Shown one piece after another: positions 1 through 9,472 of a stretch of 64,000 nucleotides of DNA. The notes under the pieces are model-generated. The model did no database searches, was not told the DNA's origin, and was given only the letters and a program-made list of their open reading frames with translations. Positions within the stretch are counted from its first letter, which is position 1. Every line of letters starts with the position of its first letter. A program made the translations under genes and the position numbers. Source of the stretch: Sophora flavescens (Eukaryota > Streptophyta > Magnoliopsida > Fabales > Fabaceae); contig JAUPTC010000216.1 of NCBI GenBank assembly GCA_030762895.1, positions 1 through 64,000 on the forward strand. The letters run 5' to 3'.

Positions 1-2
1 CC

Positions 3-218
3 AAAGAACAAACAAATGGGCAAGGGCAAGGGCAAGGCCATCAACAAGATCAAGCCCAAGATTTCCTCGGCTTGAAGCCTGTCGGTGGTGTGGCTAAGGA
101 AGGCAATTGCTTCCACCGTGGTCGGATAGGACATTGGAAGAGGAACTGCCCAAAATACCGGGAAGAGATCAAGAAGAAGAAAGGAAGTGAGACTTCCGCT
201 CAGGTATGTTTGTTATAG
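3..218 (+). pseudogene. copia gag C-terminus (nucleocapsid) remnant
   Basis: This frame is open from the window edge to a stop at 216-218. It contains a Q/G-rich stretch followed by CFHRGRIGHWKRNC, which is the copia zinc knuckle (C-x2-C-x4-H-x4-C) with its second cysteine replaced by arginine (CGT where TGT or TGC is expected). The loss of a zinc ligand and the early stop before the protease mark it as dead. In a living element this part of Gag binds the element RNA during packaging in the cytoplasm. Confidence 0.8.
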
Positions 219-434
219 AAGTCAATTTATCTACTTCGCATCATGGGTATTAGATATTGGATGTGGTTCTCACATTTGTACAAATGTGCGGGACCTAGAC
301 AGAGTAGGCCATTGACAAAGGGCGAAGTCGATCTACGAGTCGGAAATGGAGCAAAGGTCACGCTTTAGCTGTAGGGACTTATGTATTGACTTTGCCCACA
401 CGGGCTTACTATTCGATTAGAGAACTGTTATTTT
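219..434 (+). pseudogene. copia aspartic protease remnant
   Basis: A short frame starting near 244 reads WVLDIGCGSHICTNV, recognisable as the copia protease active site. The expected D-T/S-G triad is D-I-G here. Frames change just upstream, and a stop follows the motif within about 25 codons, so gag, protease and integrase are no longer joined. The real domain would cleave the polyprotein. The remnant is too short to say more. Confidence 0.65.
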
Positions 435-2330
435 GTGCCTGCAATTAGCAGGAATATCATTTCCGTTTCTTGTTTGGACAAGATTGGTTTTTATTTTATA
501 ATAAAGAACAAAAGTTGTTCTATTTATTTGGATGATATTTTCTATGCTAGTGCACACATGAGTAATGGACTTTATGTCCTCGATCTTGAAATGCCCATCT
601 ATAACATAAATACTAAGAGGTTCAAACCAAATGAATTGAACCCGTCTTATCTTTGGCATTGTCGTTTAGGCCATATAAATGAGAAGCGCATTTCGAAGCT
701 CCATAAAGATGGACTCTTGGACTCATTTGATTATGAATCATATGAGATATGTGAGTCTTGTTTATTGGGAAAGATGACTAAAGCTCCATTCACCGGCAAA
801 GGTGAAAGAGCCAACGATCTTTTGGGTCTTATACATAGCGATGTATGCGGACCCCTAAACACATTAGCTAGAGGTGGTTTTCAGTACTTCATCACATTTA
901 CTGATGATTTCAATAGATATGGATTTGTGTATCTTATGAAACATAAATCGGAATCCTTTGAAAAGTTCAAGGAATTCAAAAATGAGGTACAAAACCAACT
1001 TGGTAAAAATATTAAAGCTCTTCGATCAGATCGAGGTGGTGAATATTTGAGCCTAGAGTTTGATGATCATCTGAAAGAGTGTGGGATTTTATCTCAACTC
1101 ACTCCACCTGGAACACCACAATGGAATGGTGTTTCTGAGAGGAGAAATCGAACCTTGTTGGACATGGTTCGGTCTATGATGAGTCATGCAAACCTTCCAA
1201 ACTCTTTCTGGGGACATGCTCTATTAACAGCAGCTTTTACACTTAACCGTGTTCCATCCAAAACGGTAGAAAAGACACCATATGAGATATGGACTGGTAG
1301 ACGACCCAGCATGTCTTTTATGAAGATTTGGGGTTGTGAACCATATGTAAAACGTCAAGTTTCTAATAAGCTTGATCCCAAATATGATAAATGGTTCTTT
1401 GTGGGGTATCCCAAAGAAACCAAGGGATACCAATTCTATAATCCTTCCGAAGGCAAAGTGTTTGTCGCACGGACTAGTGTATTCCTAGAAAAGGAGTTTA
1501 TCTCCATAGGAACCAGTGGGAGGAAGATAGAACTTGAAGAAATTCAAGAATCACAGAGTAGTGACCTACCATTGGTGGAACAGGAGCAACCTTCACAAAA
1601 TGCTGTAGAGGAACAACCTGCTCCAGTAGCACAGGACCAGCATAGGTCTAATAGGATACGTCACCATCCTGAGAGATATGGATTTCTCATGACTCCACAA
1701 GGTGATGTATTGCTCATGGATCAAGATGAGCCTGTGACCTACGAGGAGGCCATCACTAGCCCAGAATCTGAGAAGTGGCTTGAGGCCATGAAATCTGAGA
1801 TGGATTCCATGTACACCAACCAGGTATGGACCTTGGTAGAGCCACCTGAAGGGGTAAAACCCATAGGGTGCAAGTGGGTTTTCAAAAAGAAAACTGACAT
1901 GGATGGTAAGGTACACACCTTTAAGGCGCGATTGGTCGCTAAGGGTTTCAAGCAAATTCATGGTGTCGACTATGATGAGACCTTTTCACCTGTTGCGATG
2001 CTTAAATCCGTCCGGATCTTACTTGCTATCGCTGCATCCCATGATTATGAGATATGGCAGATGGATGTCAAAACTGCCTTCCTTAATGGAAAGCTTCTTG
2101 AGGATGTGTACATGACACAACCTGAAGGCTTTGACATTTCAGAGGATGCCCGAAAGGTATGTAAATTTGCGGTCAATCTATGGATTGAAGCAAGCTTCAG
2201 AAGTTGGAACCTTCGTTTTGATGATCTTGTCAGAAGACAAGACGGATTCATCAAAAATGAAGATGAACCTTGTGTCTACAAGAAGGTTAGTGGGAGCATT
2301 GTTGTTTTTACCGGTGTTATATGTAGATGA
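435..2330 (+). pseudogene. copia integrase and N-terminal half of reverse transcriptase
   Basis: This 631-codon open frame holds the integrase zinc-binding residues H75, H80, C106 and C109. The catalytic core follows with D136 (in HSDVCGP), D199 (in LRSDRGGEY) and E235 (in GVSERRN). The RT begins around residue 460 (QVWTLVEPPEGVKPIGCKWVFK) and includes ARLVAKGF and the QMDVKTAFLNG block with the first catalytic aspartate. The frame leaves the RT at about 2155-2330, before the YVDD motif. Integrase inserts the cDNA into the genome and RT copies the RNA. The methionine at 435 is only the first in the frame; the real product was a gag-pol polyprotein. Confidence 0.88.
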
Positions 2331-2775
2331 CATATTACTCATTGGAAATGACATCCCTACACTACAAAATGTAAAGACATGGTTAGGGAATTGCTTCTCT
2401 ATGAAATATTTGGGTGAAGCTACCTATGTATTGGGAATCAGGATCTATAGGGATAGATCGTTGAAATTGCTTGGCCTAAGTCAGAGTACATACATAGACA
2501 AAGTGTTGAGACGCTTTAACATGCATGAATCCAAGAAAGGACTATTGCCTATGTCACATGGCATATGCCTATCAAAGGCACAATCCCCTTCCACTCAAGA
2601 GGATAGGGATCGCATGAGTAAGATTCCATATGCATCCGCAATTGGATCTATCATGTATGCCATGTTATGTACTCGACCAGATGTATCGTATGCTTTAAGC
2701 ATATCGAGCAGGGTACCGGCTCCGATCCCGGTGAAAGTCATGGTCTCCTGGTCAAGAACATCCTTAAGTACTTGA
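2131..2775 (+). pseudogene. copia reverse transcriptase C-terminal half
   Basis: The RT continues in another frame. SIYGLKQAS lies near residue 18, and the catalytic YVDD box is at residues 64-67 (LYVDDILLIGND). The region between these two motifs is out of frame and its sense stretch (DDLVRRQDGFIKNEDEPCVYKK) is read in the upstream frame, so there are two compensating small indels around 2190-2320. The connection domain (PYASAIGSIMYAMLCTRPDV) follows, and the frame is lost again at about 2715. Confidence 0.8.
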
Positions 2776-3311
2776 GAAGAACTAAGGATTCGTTCTTGGT
2801 ATATGGAGGCGAGGAAGAGCTTGCTGTAATAGGTTACACCGATGCTAGCTTCCAGACCGATAAGGATGATTCCAGATCGCAATCTGGTTATGTGTTCTGC
2901 CTGAATGGCGGGGCTGTGAGCTGGAAGAGTTCAAAGCAGGAGACAGTTGCCGATTCTACTACAGAAGCTGAGTATATTGCCGCCTCCAATGCAGCAAAGG
3001 AGGGTGTTTGGATCAGGAAGTTCATTGCTGAACTTGGTACGGTTCCAAGTATTGTGGACTCCATTGATCTCTATTGTGATAACAATGGGGCCATTGCACA
3101 AGCCAAGAAACCTAGATCTCATCAGCGATCCAAACATATACTTAGGCGCTTCCATCTCATTCGAGAGATCATCGATAGAGGAGATGTGAAAATATGCAGA
3201 GTACCAACACTTGATAACGTTGCTGACCCACTTACGAAACCTCTTGCTCAACAGAAGCATGAAGGTCACACTAGATCGATGGGCATTAGATTGATGCCTG
3301 ATTGGCTCTAG
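2667..3311 (+). pseudogene. copia RNase H domain
   Basis: The frame carries the copia RNase H with YTDASFQTDKDDSRS (first catalytic D), STTEAEYIA (catalytic E) and LYCDNNGAI (catalytic D), and ends with the characteristic ADPLTKPL and a short C-terminal tail. All catalytic residues appear to be present. The N-terminal part is out of frame with the RT. The stop lies 15 bp before the 3' LTR, the usual spacing for copia. RNase H removes the RNA template during minus-strand synthesis. Confidence 0.85.
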
Positions 3312-3325
3312 TGCTAGTGGGAGAT

Positions 3326-4731
3326 TGTTGGTGTAAGCCCTAGAGGCCAATGTATTTCTTTAGACTTACATTTGTATTTTGCTATTATATATATATGATA
3401 TGAGGCATTCCAGTTTATTGTGTTACTTGTTTAAACATAATAAAGTCCTTAGAATGGAAATTTCAGTTTAATAGAATATCAAGTATATGACTTGATCGTG
3501 AGACACTATTGAACAATGAAATCCTATTCTTAAATATCTGTAGTCAAGTATTTTATTAATAAGGACAATAATAATACAATTGAGACTATTATGTGTGCAG
3601 ACTGATGACCATATCTCACGGGTCATGGATATGAGATATCGAGTCGACACATAGGTACACATTAGAGTAATGATGTACTGGATTGACCCGCCATGAGAAC
3701 ACTACATGGAGCGTTATGTGAGTGTCATAAGTAGTTCTCATAGTGACAATGGTGCATACAATCCTTCGACCTGAAATCACTACGATCCCTACATGAGGAG
3801 TCGTGTGCTTTAATATCGTCAAACGTCATCTGTAATAGGATGATTATAAAGACGGTCATTGGGCATACCACGAGCCATGCAGAGGGATGTGAGTGACCTA
3901 GATGGAATTTGTCCCTCCTACATAACAGGAGTAATATCTGTGGGCCCCCTGATAGAGTGAGACTGTAAAATGCATGGCCATGCTGAAATGAGTCAATATG
4001 AGATATTGACCTCATTTGTTGTTGAGTCTACTCGAGTATCAGGGAACATGATATTGAACCATACAAGGGGTACATTCTATGCCTTGTGTTCAATATAGAT
4101 ATATGGACAAAGGGATAATAATGCACATGAATATTTGTCACAGAAAGGTTTCGTCAAATCACTGACTTTCTCACTACTTAGGTAGCAGTGATGTATTGCT
4201 AGATACCGCTCACTGTTTGTAATATTAAATGGGATTTAATATTACTACTAACGTTTTGGGAACCTATAGGGTCACACACATAAGAGCGGATTAAAAGAAG
4301 CATTAAAAGGAGAGTTGGACTTTCCTATTGGGCCTAGCGCACAGTACATGGGCTTAGGTCAAGTGCTGCTCACTAACTCACTTAAGGAGGCGCTACTATA
4401 AGTAGAACACTTAAGTTGTTGTGCACATAAGGTTGATAACCTAGCCGCACAAAAGGAGTAAGAGTGAACAGTAAGTCTCGGTTTTGAAGCTAGCACTGTA
4501 AGACAGAGACGCTTCAGGTTCGTGACGTTGGACGTTCACGGAGTCCGCTCGTGTGGATACCTCTAGAGACACCGTTCGTGCGGTGTTCGTGATAGACGAA
4601 TTTCAACCAACAGCCATCGCTTCAAGAGGTAAACTTTTTTTTTTAATCATGAATCATGACCATTCGCAAGGATCCTTCGATGGGAATTTTTCCGCTGGGT
4701 TTTATTTTGTTTTATACGCAAATTCCCAACA
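3326..4731 (+). repeat. copia LTR (3' LTR of one copy, 5' LTR of the next)
   Basis: The repeat begins TGTTGG and ends CCAACA, a perfect 6-bp terminal inverted pair. It lies just after the RNase H stop and the AGTGGGAGA purine tract. It is followed, with one base between, by a primer binding site, so the same LTR also acts as the 5' LTR of a second internal region. No second LTR copy is in the window, so the ends rest on termini and context. Confidence 0.82.
4397..4404 (+). promoter_or_regulatory. possible TATA box of the copia LTR
   Basis: TATAAGTA lies about 330 bp before the LTR end, a plausible place for the U3 promoter. Nothing else supports it. Confidence 0.3.
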
Positions 4732-4732
4732 G

Positions 4733-4744
4733 TGGTATCAGAGC
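4733..4744 (+). other. primer binding site, initiator tRNA-Met type
   Basis: TGGTATCAGAGC is the exact complement expected for the 3' end of plant initiator tRNA-Met. It starts one base after the LTR, and the tRNA would prime minus-strand cDNA here. Confidence 0.9.
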
Positions 4745-5339
4745 CGCTTGCGAAACCATGATTCTGTTACGTGGTTTATCTGTTATGTATGATAACATGT
4801 TTATAATGTGAATCGTTTTTCTGAAAATTGTTTTTGAAAATCTTTTGCATCTGGTTTGCGAAACCTTGTTTCTGTGATTTTCGTATGTATATGATATATA
4901 CGTCTATTGCATGTTTGTGTATGTATGCGATATGTACGTTGGTTCTGAATCCTTATTATGTTCTGCGATGGCGTCAAATGTTGATGTTAAACATGATTGT
5001 TTTCAGTTGTGTTGGCGGCGTTAAGGGGTTTCAGACATGAAAAGTTCATGTTGTTGCGGCTGAGGTTCCAAGTGTTGAAACCGTAGCCGCCGTTCCTTGC
5101 AACGTGAAGTGTTCACGGGCCTTGCGGTTTTAGGGTTGAAAGGTTGACGCCCTAGCCACCAAGGAAGCGAGGCACGCTTCAGAGAGAAAATTTTTCTTTG
5201 GGGCGCCCGCACCCCGCAAGGGGCGGCCTCCCCTTGACCCCGCCCGCTGACCGGGCAGCGGGACCCCGTGCTACCTCTGCGTAGTGTGTAATTTCGAAAT
5301 TCAAATTTTAAAAATTTTATGTCACCATTTAATAATTAT

Positions 5340-5603
5340 ATCAATTACAATAAATGTGATTTGTTACAATAAATGTGATTTATATAAATGTGATTTATAT
5401 CAATTACAATAAATGTGATTTATGTTAATTGAATAAATGTGATTTATGTCAATTACAATAAATGTGATTTGTGGTAACAACAATTGCAATAAATGTGATT
5501 TATGTCATTTACAATAAATATGATTTATAATAAATGTGATTTGTGGTAACAGCAATTGCAATAAATATGAGTTATAGTAACATCTATTATAATAAATGTG
5601 ATT

Positions 5604-5606
<3 letters not shown>
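5340..5606 (+). repeat. AT-rich minisatellite, core AATAAATGTGATTTA
   Basis: About ten imperfect copies of the core are spaced irregularly (roughly 17-40 bp), often separated by CAATTAC or TGGTAACAACAATTGC. Confidence 0.85.

Positions 5607-5653
<47 letters not shown>
5607..5653 (+). repeat. (TA)n microsatellite
   Basis: An uninterrupted TA run of about 47 bp. Confidence 0.97.
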
Positions 5654-5656
<3 letters not shown>

Positions 5657-6308
5657 ATGTTTTCAAAATTCAGATTTTGAAATCTCTAATTTATGAAATT
5701 AATAATAATAATGATTATGTGTTATTATTGGTTGTTACTATTTATTTGGTGATGTATGGTGAATGGTTATGGCCTTAGTCCTTTTACCTTTTGGTTTATA
5801 TTTTGAAATACGGCCTGCGTGTCGTGCCTTTCTCTTATATTCCATATGTATCTTCTTTTCTCATCTCACTCCCCTCATATGTAAAATGAGGTTTCTGTTT
5901 ATGTAATGTAATGATGAAGACAAGAAGACGCTATCACGTGGGAGATCTTGCTTGGAGAAGCTTGGACGCTCCTAGGTTTTAGTTTAGATTCTCTCATTGG
6001 CTTGGGAGAATCAATGCGTTAGGGGCCATAACCATATCACATTTATTTGCCTTATATATGTATGAGATGCATGTATGTATATAGTATGTTAAAAGAGTTT
6101 AACTAATATATGTATGAGATGCATATATGTAAATAATAAGTTAAAGAGTTTAACAAATGATGAGATCAAACTTTAAACAAATCCCTCAAACGGAAATATT
6201 AAGTCACACTTAAAGGCCTTCCGATGCATGGCACTCGTCAAGACTATGATCGATTAAGTGTGGGTCCGCCAAAGCGGGGTACCTTTATCTATAATAGTAA
6301 GGCGCGAT

Positions 6309-7309
6309 TGATATGAGCCCAATTTGGAGTATGGTTCAAGAAGCTTATCAAGGACTTGGTGGGCCAATTACAAATGTTACAACCAAGAAAGCCCAACAAG
6401 TGTTAATTCAAACTATGGTTCTCATCATGGAAGCAAGCTCAAATGCAAGATTGGATGGAATGAAGCCCAAATTATTAACTTACATTATCCAACTAAAGGA
6501 TCCATGACAAGAGGGGCGTGCAACATGAAGAAGAGTCCAATTTTAGTTGTTTGTTTTAATTCAATAAGTGTAAATGGGTTTTATGAGTGAGCCCAATTAC
6601 TAAGTGATGTTTTTGGGGCAGCCCACTTACAATCCATGAGGGAATTCGAATTTGTATGTGTCTTAGTGGGAGGAATCTTTAGCTTGCATGCTATAAGAAC
6701 TCCTAAACTAGTGTGTTGATATTTTGATAAATTGTATAAATTATGGGGGGTTACACTTTTAATGTGAGAAGCAAGTGTAACCACCACATAATTAGGGGAA
6801 TGAAGAGTCAAGAAGAGGGGGGGCGTAACCTTCATAGTCTTATGGCTGAGTTGAAAGATTTGGTGGCTACATTATGAGGGTTTTTAACTCATGTTATGAT
6901 GGCTAAGTTAAGTGGGAATAAGTGAGTGTTTAAGGTCAATTAAGTGGGGGTTATGGTTTGGATTTGGAAGCCCAAAAGTTGGCTGCTCAACTATATGTAA
7001 TTTGTGACAAACACATGGAATAGTAACTTGGATGTTGAATTTGGATTGAAATCCATTTGTGAGAGAATTGTCTCTCTTTGGTTCTTGGTTGAGCCAACTA
7101 TTGTTCTTATCAAGAATCCAAGATTCTTGTGGCGAACCTCACTTGGCTTATCAAACTCTCTAGTTTGTGGCGCCATCATCATCTCTAATCTTCACCATTT
7201 TCATATTTTCTTCCTTTTATGATACAACTCAATTCTGACTTGGATTTGTAATTGGTAAAATTCAACCAAAAAGATCATCAAAGGCAACCTCACCATTTGG
7301 TTGTCATCA
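6309..7309 (+). repeat. Ty3/gypsy LTR, isolated, with primer-site remnant
   Basis: It starts TGATATGAGCCC and ends TTGTCATCA. Its first 200 bp encode the LTR-borne polyprotein tail (MSPIWSMVQEA, GLGGPITNVTTKKAQ), matching the family seen at 31.4-34.8 kb. The bases after it (AGTGGTATCA, 7310-7319) are the spacer and the first part of a primer binding site, after which the element sequence is lost. It is therefore a broken 5' LTR, not a clean solo LTR. The flanking 5-mers (GCGAT and AGTGG) do not form a target-site duplication. Confidence 0.85.
7103..7172 (+). promoter_or_regulatory. twin RNA hairpins in LTR (R/U5 side)
   Basis: Hairpin 1, CAAGAATC-CAA-GATTCTTG (7111-7129), and hairpin 2, CAAACT-CTCT-AGTTTG (7152-7167), are each preceded by TTAT and followed by TGGCG. 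The same pair, with changed but still pairing stems, occurs in the other gypsy LTRs of the window. Confidence 0.6.
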
Positions 7310-7370
7310 AGTGGTATCATAAAATATATATTCGGATCTATCCTTGAGTGACCAAACAAAATTATAGAAG

Positions 7371-8356
7371 TGATATGAGCCATGGGGGGGCAAGTCCAAT
7401 TTCCAACAAGAATTATTTGAGCCCAATGAAGACCATGGATCAAGAATCAAATCAAGGACTTGGTGGGCCCATGACAAAAGTTAGACACAAGAAAGCCCAA
7501 CAAGCTCTTAATTACATGGGGGCTATTTTGATAGAAGCAAGCCCAAGAATGAGACCAAATGGAATGGAGCCCCAATTGATGACCTATCTCATTCAACTAG
7601 AAGACCCATGATCATTTTCAAATGGGACGTGCTCTAGTTATGAGTCCACTTAGTTGTTTTATTTTAATTCAATAAGTGTAATGGGTTATGTGTGTGTGTC
7701 CAAATTGACTAAGTGTTGCAAAGGGGTCAAGCCCACTTAAGTCCATGTTGTACACGAATTTGGGAGCTTAGTAGGAGGAATCTTTGGTTTGCATGCCAAT
7801 AGTAACTCCTATAAGTTATTAGTTTGTTTATTGTTTTGTTAATTATGTGGGAGTTACACTTTTTAATATGAGAAGTAAAGTGTGGCAGCCACATAATGAT
7901 GGTTATGAGAGAATAATAAACTCACCATTAGAGGCTGAGTTAAGGAGGGAGTTAGTGAGTCATTTAGTGACATGATTAGGCTAATTATTGTGGGGGTTAT
8001 GATCTCTTTTGGAAGCCAAAAAGTTGGCAGCCTAATACTCTATTTGTACACCCCATTTTCATGTTGAATAGTAACTTGGATGTTGAATTTGGATTGAAAT
8101 CCATTTGTGAGAGAATTGTCTCTCTTTGGTTCTTGGTTGAGCCAACTATTGTTCTTATCAAGAATCCAAGATTCTTGTGGCGAACCTCACTTGGCTTATC
8201 AAACTCTCTAGTTTGTGGCGCCATCACCATCTTCTTACTCATCCATTTGTTTCTTTTCTTCCCTTTATTTTAATCTCAAAAATCGTTACGCAAATTAATT
8301 GTTAAAATTCAACCAAAAAGATCATCAAAGGCAACCTCACCATTTGGTTGTCATCA
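7371..8356 (+). repeat. 5' LTR of the non-autonomous element
   Basis: It begins TGATATGAGCC and ends TTGTCATCA. The twin hairpins are at 8159-8177 and 8200-8215. Confidence 0.92.
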
Positions 8357-8390
8357 AGTGGTATCAAAGCTTAGGCTTTGGTTGAATTTT
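8304..8390 (+). promoter_or_regulatory. long-range stem enclosing LTR end and primer binding site
   Basis: AAAATTCAACCAAA (8304-8317, inside the LTR) is the perfect reverse complement of the 14 bases at 8377-8390 (leader). It closes a domain containing the LTR terminus and the primer binding site. Confidence 0.65.
8359..8370 (+). other. primer binding site inside a hairpin
   Basis: TGGTATCAAAGC lies two bases after the LTR and is one mismatch (A for G) from the initiator-Met complement. Its last six bases pair with GCTTTG at 8375-8380 around a TTAG loop. Confidence 0.85.
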
Positions 8391-8434
8391 GAGTTTTGTT
8401 CTTCGTCTAACTTTATCCTTTTCTTCTATTTGCT

Positions 8435-9472
8435 ATGTTGCGATTTGAAAATTTCGACTATGTGCAAGAACATAGGAAAGAGGTTGAAGAGTGGATCCGG
8501 CAAATGCATGAGAGGCGTGACAAGAGGATGAGAGAGAACGAACAAAAGAGGTTGAGAAAAGAGGAAAGAATGAAAAGACAAATGGAAAGTTTTGAAGACC
8601 ATGTGAAGAAGTTGGTGGAAGACTCCAACAAGAAAGAGAATGAGAAGAAAGAGAGAGAGAAAGCAAAACAAGAGAATGAGGCAAAAGCAAAAGAGAGTGA
8701 AAAGAAAAGTGATGATCAAAAGGAAAAAGAAAAAGAGAGTGAAAAGAAGAATGATGAGCAAGAGAAAAATAGTGAGAAAAATAGTGAGCAAAAAGAGAGT
8801 TCTTTGGCAACAAAAAGTGAGGAGAAGAGGGCTTTGATTTCAAGACAGCCCCAATGCATAATTTATTGCAAGGACTTTTGTTTAATTTCCAATGCTTCTA
8901 ATGATCTCTCTTTGACTAGTGGTGTTGTAACTCTTTTGCAGAAATTTGGAGATTTCATCCCAAAGGAAGTACCCCATGGTTGGGAAACTTTCAAGGATTC
9001 CAAAAGTCTCAATAAAGCACCTACTCATGCTTTACCTCCTATTGAAATATATTATGAACTTAAGTTTGATACAACCGATGTAATGGAAGAGTTCATCCCA
9101 AGGGAGGTACACCATGACTTGGGAACTTGCATGGTTACCCAAAAGTATGGATACCTTAACACAAGATTCGATAACATGCTTGGGATTGAAGTCATAAATT
9201 CGAGGACGAATTTTCTTGAAGAAGGAGGGTATGATATGAGCCATGGGGGGGCAAGTCCAATTTCCAACAAGAATTATTTGAGCCCAATGAAGACCATGGA
9301 TCAAGAATCAAATCAAGGACTTGGTGGGCCCATGACAAAAGTTAGACACAAGAAAGCCCAACAAGCTCTTAATTACATGGGGGCTATTTTGATAGAAGCA
9401 AGCCCAAGAATGAGACCAAATGGAATGGAGCCCCAATTGATGACCTATCTCATTCAACTAGAAGACCCATGA
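8435..9472 (+). CDS. K/E-rich coiled-coil protein of a non-autonomous gypsy element
   Basis: The open frame has 345 codons. Residues 1-70 (MLRFENFDYVQEHRKEVEEW and onward) are highly charged and probably helical. They have no visible similarity to the gag proteins of the neighbouring elements. Residues about 70-128 are almost pure K/E/S/N low complexity. From about 129 (ATKSEEKRALISRQPQ) the protein matches the segment just before the RT in the autonomous relatives, up to IPKEVPHG, and then the polyprotein is skipped. A second, altered IPREVPHG copy follows near residue 222. The tail (NSRTNFLEEGG, GLGGPMTKVRHKKAQ) runs into the 3' LTR. The function is unknown. An intact frame in a young copy suggests it is, or recently was, translated. 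Confidence 0.7.
   Translation: MLRFENFDYVQEHRKEVEEWIRQMHERRDKRMRENEQKRLRKEERMKRQMESFEDHVKKLVEDSNKKENEKKEREKAKQENEAKAKESEKKSDDQKEKEKESEKKNDEQEKNSEKNSEQKESSLATKSEEKRALISRQPQCIIYCKDFCLISNASNDLSLTSGVVTLLQKFGDFIPKEVPHGWETFKDSKSLNKAPTHALPPIEIYYELKFDTTDVMEEFIPREVHHDLGTCMVTQKYGYLNTRFDNMLGIEVINSRTNFLEEGGYDMSHGGASPISNKNYLSPMKTMDQESNQGLGGPMTKVRHKKAQQALNYMGAILIEASPRMRPNGMEPQLMTYLIQLEDP

Larger units (their letters stand above)
1..4731 (+). mobile_element. Ty1/copia LTR retrotransposon, 5' part outside window, decayed
   Basis: Remnants of gag, protease, integrase, reverse transcriptase and RNase H follow each other in the copia order (integrase before RT) and end in a 3' LTR. The frame is broken at least four times, so this copy cannot make its own proteins. 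The purine-rich stretch AGTGGGAGA just before the LTR is the probable polypurine tract. The 5' LTR lies outside the window. The clade within copia was not assigned. Confidence 0.93.
4732..6308 (+). mobile_element. leader of a second copia copy, truncated
   Basis: This non-coding stretch follows the primer binding site. It contains a GC-rich block (about 5200-5275), an AT-rich minisatellite, a TA run, and about 650 bp with no long frame. It ends abruptly at 6308, where a gypsy LTR begins. I see no gag frame, so only the untranslated leader of this second copy survives. Confidence 0.6.

Noticed and set aside
3601..3660. Hammerhead-like CTGATGA in the copia LTR
   Set aside because: No GAAAC-type core or flanking stems follow. 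The motif alone is expected by chance.
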